A DNA stretch of 64,000 nt from JAOPZW01 sp963835295 (GTDB lineage: Bacteria > Actinomycetota > Thermoleophilia > Solirubrobacterales > Solirubrobacteraceae): contig CAWIEX010000002.1 in the NCBI GenBank assembly GCA_963835295.1, positions 62,001 to 126,000 of the forward strand, read 5' to 3'. Position 1 is the first letter of the stretch; each line of letters opens with the position of its first letter. Below the pieces are notes generated by a model. It ran no database searches and was not told the DNA's origin. It saw only the letters and a program-made list of their open reading frames with translations. Made by a program: the position numbers and the translations under genes. This document shows, piece after piece, positions 7,315 through 15,414 of the stretch.

Positions 7315-8727
7315 ATGCTTTCCCGCATCTCCTCCTCCAACCTTCTGCTCGTCGTGCTCTGCGGCGTGCTCTTCCTCGACGGGCTCGACGTCTCGATGGT
7401 CGGCGTCGCGCTGCCCTCCATCGACGCCGACCTGCACCTGACGACCTCACAGCTGCAGTGGATCGTCTCCGGCTACGTGCTCGGGTACGGTGGCCTGCTG
7501 CTGCTGGGCGGCCGGACCGCCGACCTGCTCGGCCGGCGCAAGACGCTGCTCATCGCCCTGGGCGTCTTCACCCTCGCCTCGGCCCTGGGCGGGCTCGTCG
7601 ACGACGGCACGCTGCTCGTCGTCACGCGCTTCTTGAAGGGCGCCGCGGCGGCCTTCACCGCGCCGGCGGGGCTGTCGATCATCACGACCACGTTCGCCGA
7701 GGGGCCCGAGCGCAACCGCGCCCTCAGCATCTACACGGCGACGGGCGCCAGCGGCTTCTCGCTCGGCCTCGTGCTCGGCGGCGTGCTCACCGAGCTCGGC
7801 TGGCGCTGGACCTTCCTGCTCCCCGTGCCGATCGCGCTCGCGCTGCTGGCCATCGGCCCGCGCGTGATTCCCCACGATCGCGGGGCGGCGCTGTCGCGGC
7901 GGCGCTTCGACGTCCCCGGCGCCGTGACCCTCACGACCGGGATGCTGCTGCTCGTGCGGACGATCGTCGAGGCTCCCGACCAGGGCTGGGCCTCGGCGCA
8001 GACGATCGGGGCCTTCGCGCTGAGTGCGATGCTCCTGTCGCTCTTCGTCGCGATCGAGCGACGCTCCTCCGCGCCGCTCGTGCGCCTCGGCATCCTGCGC
8101 TCGAGCTCACTGGTCCGCGCGAACCTCGGGATGATGACCATGTTCGGCGCCTACGTCGGCTTCCAGTTCGTGATGACGCTGTACCTGCAGACGCTCAACG
8201 GCTGGTCGGCGATCCAGACGGCGCTGGCCTTCCTGCCCGCCGGCCTGCTGGTCGCGCTCCTTTCGACGCGGATCGGCCCGATCGTCGACCGCATCGGCAC
8301 GGCGCGGCTGGTGGCCCTGGGCGCGCTCTCGTTCGCCGTGGGCTACACGGCGATCGCGCTGCGCGGCATCGACATCGCGCCGTCCTACGTCCTCGAGCTC
8401 CTGCCGACGATGCTGTTGCTCGGCTTCGGCTTCGCGCTGAGCTTCCCGACGCTCAACATCGCCGGGACCAGCGGCGTCGGCGACCACGAGCAGGGCCTCG
8501 CGTCGGGGCTCGTGCAGACCTCGTTCCAGGTCGGCGGTGCCATCGGGCTGGCCGTCGTCAGTGCGATCATCACCGGTCAGGCCGGCGGCTCGACCGACAG
8601 CGGTGTGATCCTCGACGCCTACCGCACGGCGCTCGTCGTCGTCACCGGGGTGGCGATCGCCGGGCTGGCCATCGCGCTGTCGGGTCTGGTCCCGCAGCGC
8701 GAGGTTGCGGTGGCCACGGCCGACTAG
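7315..8727 (+). CDS. DHA2-family MFS drug transporter (EmrB/QacA type)
   Basis: A 470-residue integral membrane protein with about 14 predicted helices. The first helix carries LFLDGLDVSMVGVALPSI, the DHA2 signature (LDxTIVNVALP type). Motif A appears as GGRTADLLGRRK between helices 2 and 3. It is expected to export drugs or toxic metabolites with the proton gradient. The divergent MarR gene is its likely local regulator. It is followed by two strong hairpins. Confidence 0.88.
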   Translation: MLSRISSSNLLLVVLCGVLFLDGLDVSMVGVALPSIDADLHLTTSQLQWIVSGYVLGYGGLLLLGGRTADLLGRRKTLLIALGVFTLASALGGLVDDGTLLVVTRFLKGAAAAFTAPAGLSIITTTFAEGPERNRALSIYTATGASGFSLGLVLGGVLTELGWRWTFLLPVPIALALLAIGPRVIPHDRGAALSRRRFDVPGAVTLTTGMLLLVRTIVEAPDQGWASAQTIGAFALSAMLLSLFVAIERRSSAPLVRLGILRSSSLVRANLGMMTMFGAYVGFQFVMTLYLQTLNGWSAIQTALAFLPAGLLVALLSTRIGPIVDRIGTARLVALGALSFAVGYTAIALRGIDIAPSYVLELLPTMLLLGFGFALSFPTLNIAGTSGVGDHEQGLASGLVQTSFQVGGAIGLAVVSAIITGQAGGSTDSGVILDAYRTALVVVTGVAIAGLAIALSGLVPQREVAVATAD

Positions 8728-8740
8728 GGATTGCAGTCCG

Positions 8741-8790
8741 TCGATGCTCTCCGCGCGGCGTCTTGCGGCGCCGCGCGGCCAGGGCATCGA
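8741..8790. terminator. Hairpin after the MFS gene
   Basis: CCGCGCGGCG (8751-8760) pairs with CGCCGCGCGG (8769-8778) around an 8-nt loop. The outer arms TCGATGC/GCATCGA (8741-8747 / 8784-8790) also pair. It starts 13 nt after the MFS stop in a 299-bp convergent gap. No U-tract follows, so it may be a terminator or a repeat element. Confidence 0.6.
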
Positions 8791-8897
8791 GGAGAGGAGC
8801 CGGCCGGCGGGTCGCGGCCCGTGCCGTCGTCCGCAGGCGCGTGCGTCTTGCTGCGCGAAGCACGCGTGGCTCGCAGCACTGTCTTGGAGACGATGAG

Positions 8898-8946
8898 GGG
8901 GTGGGCTCGCTTCACGGCGACTATGGCCGCAAAGAGAGCCCACCCC
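8898..8946. terminator. Hairpin in convergent gap, possible bidirectional terminator
   Basis: Perfect 11-bp arms GGGGTGGGCTC (8898-8908) and GAGCCCACCCC (8936-8946) enclose 27 nt. Position between convergent genes suggests termination in both directions. Nothing gene-like is visible in the rest of 8728-9026. Confidence 0.55.
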
Positions 8947-9026
8947 TATCAGGCCGCGGAAGATGTTGTGAGAGACGCCCGAACTGCGACCGCCACTCCC
9001 GTTCCCCCGATGATGCTGTTCGCGCC

Positions 9027-10028
9027 CTACGGAACGAGCACGACCTTGCCCACGTTCTCCCGCGCCGCGAGGATCCGGTGCGCCTCGCCCGCGCGGTCGA
9101 ATGGGATCGCCGCGTGCACGACGGGCGCGATGGTGCCGTCGTCGAGGAAGGCGCTCAGCGGCTCGATCCACGGCGCCAGCGTGCCGCGGTCGTCCCACAG
9201 GCGCTTCATGTTGATCCCGACGAACGACTTCGATTCGCCGATCTGCTTGAGCAGGTCGAAGCCGCGCATCATCCGCAGGGCCTGAGGCAGCGCGCGGCGC
9301 AGGCTGCGCGTCTCGCCCTCCTGGACCGAGGAGGCGCCCAGGCCGACCAGCCGCCCGCCGGGACGCAGCAGCGCGTTGGAGCGCTTGAACGACGCGCCGC
9401 CGATGCCGTCGATGACGAGGTCGTAGCTGGGCAGCTCGCGCCACCAGCCGTCGCGGCGGTAGTCGATGGCGCGGTCGAGGCCGAGCTCTCGCAGCCGCGC
9501 GTGCTTGCCCGGCGAGGCCGTGCCGTGGACCTCGGCCCCGCCGCGCTTGGCCAGCTGCAGCACGGCGATGCCGACGCCTCCGGCGGCCGCGTGGACGAGG
9601 ACGCGCTCGCCGGCGCGTAGCGAGCCGTAACCGTAGAGCGACGCCCACGCGGTGGCATAGACGACCGGCACCGCGGCGCCCTCCTCGAACGACAGGCGCT
9701 CCGGCAGCGCGATCCCGTCGGCCTCCGCGACAACGACCTGCGACGCGTAGCCGCCGAAGGCCGTCCCGGCCATGACCCGCTCGCCGACCCGCCCCGCGTC
9801 GACGCCGTCACCGACCGCGCCGATCGTGCCCGCCACCTCGTAGCCCACGACGCACGGTGGCTTCGGCGCGTCGGGATAGAGCCCGACGCGCGCCAGCGTG
9901 TCGGCGAAGTTGACCCCGGCGGCGCGGACGTCGATGCGCACCTGCCCGGGCCCGGGCGACGGCTCGGGACGCTCGTGCACCTCCAGGACGTCCAGGCCGC
10001 CGTGCTTGGCGATGACCACGGCGCGCAC
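9027..10028 (-). CDS. NADPH:quinone oxidoreductase-type MDR dehydrogenase
   Basis: A 333-residue zinc-independent medium-chain dehydrogenase. The N-terminal GroES-like fold starts VRAVVIAKHGGLDVLEV and carries GVNFADTLARVGLYP. The Rossmann motif is HAAAGGVGIAVLQLAK, the signature of quinone oxidoreductase/zeta-crystallin proteins. Zinc-binding Cys/His are absent. GTG 10028 was chosen over an upstream ATG because TAGGGT lies 8 nt before it and the domain begins there. The substrate is unknown. Confidence 0.87.
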   Translation of the reverse strand: MRAVVIAKHGGLDVLEVHERPEPSPGPGQVRIDVRAAGVNFADTLARVGLYPDAPKPPCVVGYEVAGTIGAVGDGVDAGRVGERVMAGTAFGGYASQVVVAEADGIALPERLSFEEGAAVPVVYATAWASLYGYGSLRAGERVLVHAAAGGVGIAVLQLAKRGGAEVHGTASPGKHARLRELGLDRAIDYRRDGWWRELPSYDLVIDGIGGASFKRSNALLRPGGRLVGLGASSVQEGETRSLRRALPQALRMMRGFDLLKQIGESKSFVGINMKRLWDDRGTLAPWIEPLSAFLDDGTIAPVVHAAIPFDRAGEAHRILAARENVGKVVLVP

Positions 10029-10123
10029 GGCGGCGAACCCTAGCTGCGTGTGCGGCTGCCCGTACCTCCAAGATGCCGGGTGGCCCCGTCGTCGGGCGGG
10101 CCGCAGAACGCGAAGCTGCACGC

Positions 10124-10243
10124 ATGCTCACACCGAAGGTCACTGAGCTCACGCGAGCGGGCAGCACCTGGGTCCTCCTCCCCAACAAGGTGTCGCCCGC
10201 CTCCAAGCGCCCGGCCGCCGTCTCTCTCCCCGCCGGTCGCTGA
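10124..10243 (+). CDS. Possible 39-residue small protein
   Basis: ATG 10124 to TGA 10241-10243 reads MLTPKVTELTRAGSTWVLL, then PNKVSPASKRPAAVSLPAGR. It lies in the 397-bp gap between the divergent oxidoreductase and MBL genes. No family is recognised and no clear ribosome site or -10 box is seen, so it may be chance. Residue composition is less Arg/Ala-biased than shadow ORFs around it. The remainder of the gap holds only the palindrome at 10369. Confidence 0.25.
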   Translation: MLTPKVTELTRAGSTWVLLPNKVSPASKRPAAVSLPAGR

Positions 10244-10368
10244 CCCCCGCGCGGCGCGCCCGCCGGATCGGGTGGGTGGGATTCCCATCCGTTCGGCGGG
10301 CGCAGCCGACACTCTCCTGCTCGCCGCGGAGGCCCTCCGTCCGGGCGATTGACCGCCGCGAATGGTGA

Positions 10369-10380
10369 ATCCACGTGGAT
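10369..10380. promoter_or_regulatory. 12-bp perfect palindrome upstream of MBL gene
   Basis: ATCCACGTGGAT is a perfect dyad, 30 nt before the TACGCT -10 box (10410-10415) of the leaderless MBL gene. It could be an operator covering the -35 region. The LysR gene downstream is one candidate binder, though LysR sites normally follow T-N11-A. Confidence 0.35.
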
Positions 10381-10425
10381 CGGTGTTTCCCGCCCGCGGT
10401 GCGCGCGCCTACGCTGCGGCGCCCG

Positions 10426-11280
10426 ATGCCCCCAGCGATCTACACCTACACCGCGGCCGCCAACGGCCTGTTCGTCAACTCCTACCTGGTGGAGGGCGAC
10501 GACGGCGTCGTCGCCATCGACGGTACCCTGCTCGTCTCCGACGCGCGCGCCTTCCGCGCCCGGCTCGACGCCCTGCGCAAGCCGCTGCTCGCCGTCCTCG
10601 TCACGCACGGCCACCCCGATCACTTCAACGGCGTCGTCGAGCTCGTGCGCGGGCAGGGCGACGTCCCGATCTACGCCACGCCCGAGGGCAAGGCCGTCAT
10701 CGACGAGGTCGCCGAGCCCAAGCGCGCGCAGTGGTCTCCCACGTACGGCGACGAGTGGCCGGCGCAGACCGCCTACCCCAACGCGACCGTCGATGACGGC
10801 GAGACGCTCACCATCGCCGGCCTGCGCATCCGCGCCCACGAGCTCGGGCCGTGCGAGTCGGCCAGCGAGGCGCTCTACGTGGTCGAGGGCCCCGACGACG
10901 GCGCGCCCGTGGCCTTCACCGGCGACCTCTTCTACAACGCCCACCACAGCTACAACGCCGACGGCTTCACCGCGGCATGGCTCGACGCGCTCGACCGCGC
11001 GCCCGCCCTGCTGGCCGGCATCGACACGCTCTACCCCGGTCACGGGCGCCCGGCGGGCGCCGAGGCGCTGGACGCCCAGCGCCGCTACGAGCTCATGCTG
11101 CGCGAGACGGTCCGCAACCTGGCCGACGGCCAGCCCGCGCTGTCGGACGCCGCGAAGGAGGAGCTGACCGCGCGCATGTCGGCCTTCCTGCCCGACCCCG
11201 CGCTGGCGTGGCTCGTCGGCCTCAGCGCCGACGCGGTCGCCGCCGAGCTCGCTGCCGAGTCGCAGGCGGTGAGCACGTGA
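10426..11280 (+). CDS. MBL-fold metallo-hydrolase
   Basis: A 284-residue metallo-beta-lactamase-fold hydrolase. The metal motif H-x-H-x-D-H is THGHPDH at residues 60-66. Further ligands are likely in FTGDLFYN (Asp) and YPGHGRP (His). ATG 10426 replaces a longer ORF start because the fold begins with YTYTAAANGLFVNSYLVE and TACGCT lies 10 nt upstream. The substrate (thioester, lactone or other) cannot be read. A LysR regulator follows 24 nt later on the same strand. Confidence 0.85.
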   Translation: MPPAIYTYTAAANGLFVNSYLVEGDDGVVAIDGTLLVSDARAFRARLDALRKPLLAVLVTHGHPDHFNGVVELVRGQGDVPIYATPEGKAVIDEVAEPKRAQWSPTYGDEWPAQTAYPNATVDDGETLTIAGLRIRAHELGPCESASEALYVVEGPDDGAPVAFTGDLFYNAHHSYNADGFTAAWLDALDRAPALLAGIDTLYPGHGRPAGAEALDAQRRYELMLRETVRNLADGQPALSDAAKEELTARMSAFLPDPALAWLVGLSADAVAAELAAESQAVST

Positions 11281-11304
11281 AGCGCGCTCTTTACCCTCCG
11301 AAGG

Positions 11305-12183
11305 GTGCGCCCTGAGGTTCGCCACCTCGCCTACTTCGTCGCGCTGGCCGAGGAGCTCAACTTCACCCGCGCCGCCGCGCGGGTCAACGTCGTCCAGCAG
11401 TCGCTGAGCGCGGGCGTCGCACAGCTCGAGGCCACCGTCGGCGTCCGGCTCTTCGAGCGCACCACGCGCCGGGTGCGGATGACCGCGGCCGGCGAGGACT
11501 TCCTCCCACGGGCGCGCGAGGCGCTCGCGGCCATGGACCTCGCCCTGGCGACCGCCCGCCGGCACGCCGACGGCGCCGCCGGCCAGCTCGTCGTCGGCTT
11601 GAGCTCCACCACCGGCCTGCCCGCCACGCCCGCGCTGCTGCGCGCCTTCGGCGAGCGCTACCCCGAGGTCGCGCTCGAGGTCCGCCACTTCACCTTCGCG
11701 GACCCGTACGCGGGCCTGCTCACCGGCGAGACCGACGTCGCCATCGTGCGCCCGCCGTTCGCCGCCGCGCTCGAGCTGCACGAGCTGGCGCGCGAGCCGC
11801 GCTACGTCACGCTGCCCTCCGACCACCCCCTGGCCGACCGCGAGCAGGTCGCCTTCGCCGAGATCGCCGGCGAGCCGTGGATGAACCTCGAGACCGACCA
11901 CGTGTGGTGCGCGTTCTGGATGTGCGCCGAGCACCGCACGCGCCCGGCCCGCGTCGGCGCGATCTGCACGTCGCTCGACGAGCTCTTCGAGGCGGCACGT
12001 GTCGGACGCGCGCTCGGCCTCGTCCCCGAGTCCGTGGCCCGGTCGCGCGCGTGGCCAGGGCTCGCCTTCGTGCGCGTGGCCGACGTCGAGCCGTCGGTCG
12101 CCGCGATCGCATGCCGCCCGGGCGAGTCGCGCGCGGCGGTGCGCAACTTCATCGCCCTGGCGCCCCCGCCGGCTACTAGCTGA
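11305..12183 (+). CDS. LysR-family transcriptional regulator
   Basis: A 292-residue protein with the N-terminal LysR helix-turn-helix (LAYFVALAEELNFTRAAARV, SLSAGVAQLEATVGVRLFER) and a periplasmic-binding-protein-like effector domain from ~residue 90. GTG 11305 has TACCCT 7 nt upstream (11292-11297), so it appears to have its own leaderless promoter. It may control the MBL gene before it or the convergent CoA ligase, whose 3' end it overlaps by 8 nt. Confidence 0.88.
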   Translation: MRPEVRHLAYFVALAEELNFTRAAARVNVVQQSLSAGVAQLEATVGVRLFERTTRRVRMTAAGEDFLPRAREALAAMDLALATARRHADGAAGQLVVGLSSTTGLPATPALLRAFGERYPEVALEVRHFTFADPYAGLLTGETDVAIVRPPFAAALELHELAREPRYVTLPSDHPLADREQVAFAEIAGEPWMNLETDHVWCAFWMCAEHRTRPARVGAICTSLDELFEAARVGRALGLVPESVARSRAWPGLAFVRVADVEPSVAAIACRPGESRAAVRNFIALAPPPATS

Positions 12184-13786
12184 CCGCGTCGCGCTCCGTG
12201 CGCTGCACCGCCAGCTCGCCCTCGGCCAGCTGCTTGCGCAGGACCTTCTTGTCGAACTTCCCGACACTCGTCTTGGGGACCTCGTCGATGAAGGCGAAGG
12301 CGTCGGGCAGCTGCCACTTCGCCAGACCGGACGACAGGTGCTCGCGCAGGTCGCCGGGCGAGACGCCCGCGCCCTCGGCCAGCGCCACGCAGGCCAACGG
12401 CCGCTCGCCCCACTTCTCGTCGGGCATGGCGATGACGGCCGCCTCGACCACCCCGGGGTGGTCGACGAGGAGCGTCTCGACCTCCACGGACGAGATCCAC
12501 TCGCCGCCGGACTTGATGAGGTCCTTGGCGCGGTCGGTGATGCGCACGAAGCCCTGGTCGTCGAGCTCGCCGATGTCGCCCGTGCGCAGCCAGCCGTCGT
12601 CGGTGAACTTGTCATCGCCGGTCGGGTCCTCGTAGTAGCGCGCCGCGACCCACGGCCCGCGCGCCTCGATCTCGCCGGCGCCCTCGCTCACCCGGATCTC
12701 CGTCCACGGCACCATCCGCCCCTGCGTCGTGCGGTAGGCCCAGTGCTCCTCGCCCTCGTCCGCGCCCGCCGGGGGCCGGGCCACGGTCACGATCGGGCTC
12801 GTCTCGGTCATCCCCCACGCCTGCAGGATGCGCACGCCGTGGCGCTCGAAGCCCTCCATGAGCGTGCGCGGCACCGCGGAGCCGCCGCAGATCCCGCCGC
12901 GCAGCGAGCTGAGGTCGCCGCCGTGCTGGTCGACGTGGGCCAGCAGCGCCCCGAGCACGGTCGGCACGCCGGCCAGCAGGGTGGCGCGCTCGGCCTCGGC
13001 CAACCGCGCCAGCGGCTCGCCCTGCAGGAAGGGGCCGGGCAGCAGCAGCTCGGCGCCCGTGAGCGCCGCGCCGAAGGGCAGGCCCCACGCGTTGACATGG
13101 AACATCGGCACGATGGCGAGCACGCGATCGCGCGACGAGAGCCCGACGGTGTCGGCGGTGCAGATCGCCGTCGAGTGCAGCGACACCGAGCGGTGCGAGT
13201 AGAGCACGCCCTTCGGGTTGCCGGTGGTGCCGCTCGTGTAGCAGAGCGCCGCCGCCGCGCGCTCGTCGATCTCGGGCCACGCGAAGTCGCCCTCGCCGGC
13301 CTCCTCGAGCAGCTGCTCGTAGGAGAGGGCGCCCGGCAGGGCGTCGAGGTCGCCGTCGCCCATGACGACGAAGTGGCGCACGCCCTCGAGCTGGGGCGCG
13401 AGCTTGGCCAGCGGCTCGACGAGCGAGCCGTCGACGAAGATCACGCCATCCTGGGCGTGGTTGACGATGTAGACGACCTGCTCGGGGAACAGGCGGATGT
13501 TCAGCGTGTGCAGGACGGCGCCGTAGGACGGCACCGCGAGGTAGAGCTCGTAATGGCGCTGGTTGTTCCAGGCGAAGGTCGCCACCCGGTCGCCGCGCTC
13601 GACACCGAGGCGCTCGAGCACGCGGCCGAGGCGGTCGACGCGCTCGGCGACCTGCGCGTAGGACGCGCGCACAGGGCCGTCGCCCTCGAGCGTGACCACC
13701 TCCTGGTGTGGATAGCAGCTGCGCAGCCGCCGGCGCATGGCCCCGACGGTGAGCTGGAAGTCGTTCTGCATCAGGCCCTCGAGCAT
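12176..13786 (-). CDS. Medium/long-chain acyl-CoA ligase (AMP-binding)
   Basis: A 536-residue acyl-adenylate-forming enzyme. The P-loop-like core motif YTSGTTGNPKGV lies at ~183-194, followed by MFHVNAWGLPF, the substrate-gate region typical of fatty-acyl-CoA synthetases, and AWGMTETSP. The catalytic Lys is expected in KTSVGKFDKK near the C-terminus. It activates a carboxylate to its CoA ester. It is leaderless (TACGCT 6 nt before the ATG) and monocistronic. Substrate chain length is inferred from family resemblance only. Confidence 0.88.
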   Translation of the reverse strand: MLEGLMQNDFQLTVGAMRRRLRSCYPHQEVVTLEGDGPVRASYAQVAERVDRLGRVLERLGVERGDRVATFAWNNQRHYELYLAVPSYGAVLHTLNIRLFPEQVVYIVNHAQDGVIFVDGSLVEPLAKLAPQLEGVRHFVVMGDGDLDALPGALSYEQLLEEAGEGDFAWPEIDERAAAALCYTSGTTGNPKGVLYSHRSVSLHSTAICTADTVGLSSRDRVLAIVPMFHVNAWGLPFGAALTGAELLLPGPFLQGEPLARLAEAERATLLAGVPTVLGALLAHVDQHGGDLSSLRGGICGGSAVPRTLMEGFERHGVRILQAWGMTETSPIVTVARPPAGADEGEEHWAYRTTQGRMVPWTEIRVSEGAGEIEARGPWVAARYYEDPTGDDKFTDDGWLRTGDIGELDDQGFVRITDRAKDLIKSGGEWISSVEVETLLVDHPGVVEAAVIAMPDEKWGERPLACVALAEGAGVSPGDLREHLSSGLAKWQLPDAFAFIDEVPKTSVGKFDKKVLRKQLAEGELAVQRTERDAVS

Positions 13787-13799
13787 GGGGCCAGCGTAG

Positions 13800-14258
13800 T
13801 TACTCGCGCAGCTTCTTGTTGATGTCCGCGATCGTCTGGTTGATCTGCGCCTGGACCTTGGTCACCGCGCTGACGAGATCAGCCTGCGCCTTGACGATCG
13901 CCTGCGGGTCGTTGTCCGAGAACGCGCCCTTGGCCTTGTCGATCTGCGCGCCGTAGGCCGACACCTCGGCGATGAGCCTGTCGTGCAGGGGCTTGACCTT
14001 GCTGGGGGCCTTGACGGCCCGGAAGTCGGCCACCGCCTTGTCGATGGCCTGCCGGAAGCCGTCGAGCGTCTGGCGATCCTGGGCCGCCGTGCTCGTCGAG
14101 GTGATCCGGCCCGAGAGCTGATCGAACTTCGTGGCGAACTCGCTCTGGGCCCGGTTGACCGCGTCGACGTAGTCGTTCGCCGCCTTGGTGTCCGAGCCGC
14201 AGCCGGAGGCGACGAGCGCGAGAGCGACGACGATGAGACCCGGCCACAGGCGGCGCAC
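13800..14258 (-). CDS. Small secreted lipoprotein, function unknown
   Basis: A 152-residue protein with a lipoprotein signal: LVVALALVASGC type h-region ending in the lipobox VASGC, so Cys20 should be lipidated and the protein held on the outer face of the membrane. The mature part is helical and rich in Lys/Asp/Gln. GTG 14258 is preceded by TACCCT at 6 nt (leaderless). No family is recognised. The CoA ligase starts 13 nt downstream but has its own -10 box. Confidence 0.75.
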   Translation of the reverse strand: MRRLWPGLIVVALALVASGCGSDTKAANDYVDAVNRAQSEFATKFDQLSGRITSTSTAAQDRQTLDGFRQAIDKAVADFRAVKAPSKVKPLHDRLIAEVSAYGAQIDKAKGAFSDNDPQAIVKAQADLVSAVTKVQAQINQTIADINKKLRE

Positions 14259-14303
14259 CCAGCGAGGGTAGCGAGAGGATCCGAAGGGCGGTCCGGCGAA
14301 CGG

Positions 14304-15341
14304 CTAGCCGAAGAAGACCTCGGCCGTGTCGTAGAGATCGTTGTCGAGCAGCTTGGGCTCGGCGACCGCCTCGGCCAGCGCCACCAGCGCGATATCGGTG
14401 CCGCGCAGCGAGACCATCGTGCCCCACTCGCCGCGATCGGCGGCGGCGACGGCCTTGACGCCGAAGCGGGTGGCCAGCACGCGGTCATAGGCCGTCGGCG
14501 TGCCGCCGCGCTGGACGTGGCCGAGGATCGTCATCCGCGTCTCGAACCCGGTGCGCGCCTCGATCTCGCGCTCGAGCTCGACGGCGATCCCGCCCAGGCG
14601 CGCGTGGCCGAAGGCGTCGGTCTTCGTCCCGGCGGTGGTGATGCCGCTGCCGTCGCGCGGCGTTGCGCCCTCCGAGACGACGACGATCGAGAAGGTCGAC
14701 CCTCGCGCGTGGCGGCGCTTGATCCGCTCACAGACCTCGTCGATGTCGAACGGGCGCTCGGGCACGAGGATCACGTCGGCCCCGCCCGCTATGCCGCTGT
14801 AGGCCGCGATCCAGCCTGCGTGGCGGCCCATGACCTCGAGGATGATGACGCGGTTGTGCGACTCGGCCGTGGTGTGCAGGCGATCGATCGCGTCGGTCGC
14901 GATCTGCACCGCGGTGTGGAAGCCGAAGGTCACATCGGTGCCCGCCAGGTCGTTGTCGATCGTCTTGGGGACACCGACCACCGGCACGCCCTCGGCCGCC
15001 AGCCGCGCGGCGACGCCGAGCGTGTCCTCGCCGCCGATGGGAATCAGCGCATCGATGCCCTCCCGCTCGAGCGTCTCGCGCACGAGCGCGGTGCCGTCAC
15101 CCTCGCCCTTGTAGGGGTTGGTCCGCGACGTCCCGAGGATCGTCCCGCCGCGATGCAGGATGCCAGCGGTGTTCTGGGCCGTGAGCTCGACCGTGTTGGA
15201 CTCGAGGACGCCGGCCCAGCCGTAGCGAAAGCCGATGATCTGGTGACCGTGGCGGTTGACCCCGGCGCGCACGACGCCACGGATCACCGCGTTGAGGCCG
15301 GGGCAGTCGCCGCCCCCGGTGAGGATGCCGAAGCGCGCCAT
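14304..15341 (-). CDS. pfp: Phosphofructokinase, PPi-dependent type by active-site residues
   Basis: A 345-residue PfkA-fold enzyme phosphorylating fructose 6-phosphate. Two positions that separate ATP from PPi enzymes are visible. GGED at 103-106 has Asp where ATP-PFKs have Gly, and PKTIDND at 125-131 has Lys where ATP-PFKs have Gly. Both match PPi-PFKs such as the Amycolatopsis methanolica type. The nucleotide loop GGGDCPGLN is at 9-17 and the substrate loop MGRHAGW is present. ATG 15341 was chosen over an upstream ATG because the fold begins MARFGILTGG. The reaction would be reversible and usable in gluconeogenesis. Confidence 0.88.
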   Translation of the reverse strand: MARFGILTGGGDCPGLNAVIRGVVRAGVNRHGHQIIGFRYGWAGVLESNTVELTAQNTAGILHRGGTILGTSRTNPYKGEGDGTALVRETLEREGIDALIPIGGEDTLGVAARLAAEGVPVVGVPKTIDNDLAGTDVTFGFHTAVQIATDAIDRLHTTAESHNRVIILEVMGRHAGWIAAYSGIAGGADVILVPERPFDIDEVCERIKRRHARGSTFSIVVVSEGATPRDGSGITTAGTKTDAFGHARLGGIAVELEREIEARTGFETRMTILGHVQRGGTPTAYDRVLATRFGVKAVAAADRGEWGTMVSLRGTDIALVALAEAVAEPKLLDNDLYDTAEVFFG

Positions 15342-15414
15342 AGGGCGCCCATCCTGCCAAACGCGCGCGGCGCGGGTAACGCGATTCGACACCCATGCCG
15401 CACGTTGACGGTTT

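Noticed and set aside
6396..9620. Very long open frames on the wrong strand or frame, such as 6396-9620 (+), 31075-35085 (+), 9808-12615 (-) and 16821-18938 (-)
   Set aside because: They overlay well-supported genes, are dominated by Arg/Ala/Pro/Gly strings with no domain, and are the expected shadows of GC-rich coding DNA.
10040..10312. Reverse-strand 90-residue ORF in the oxidoreductase-MBL gap
   Set aside because: Low-complexity Gly/Arg composition, no motif, and it overlaps the oxidoreductase promoter.
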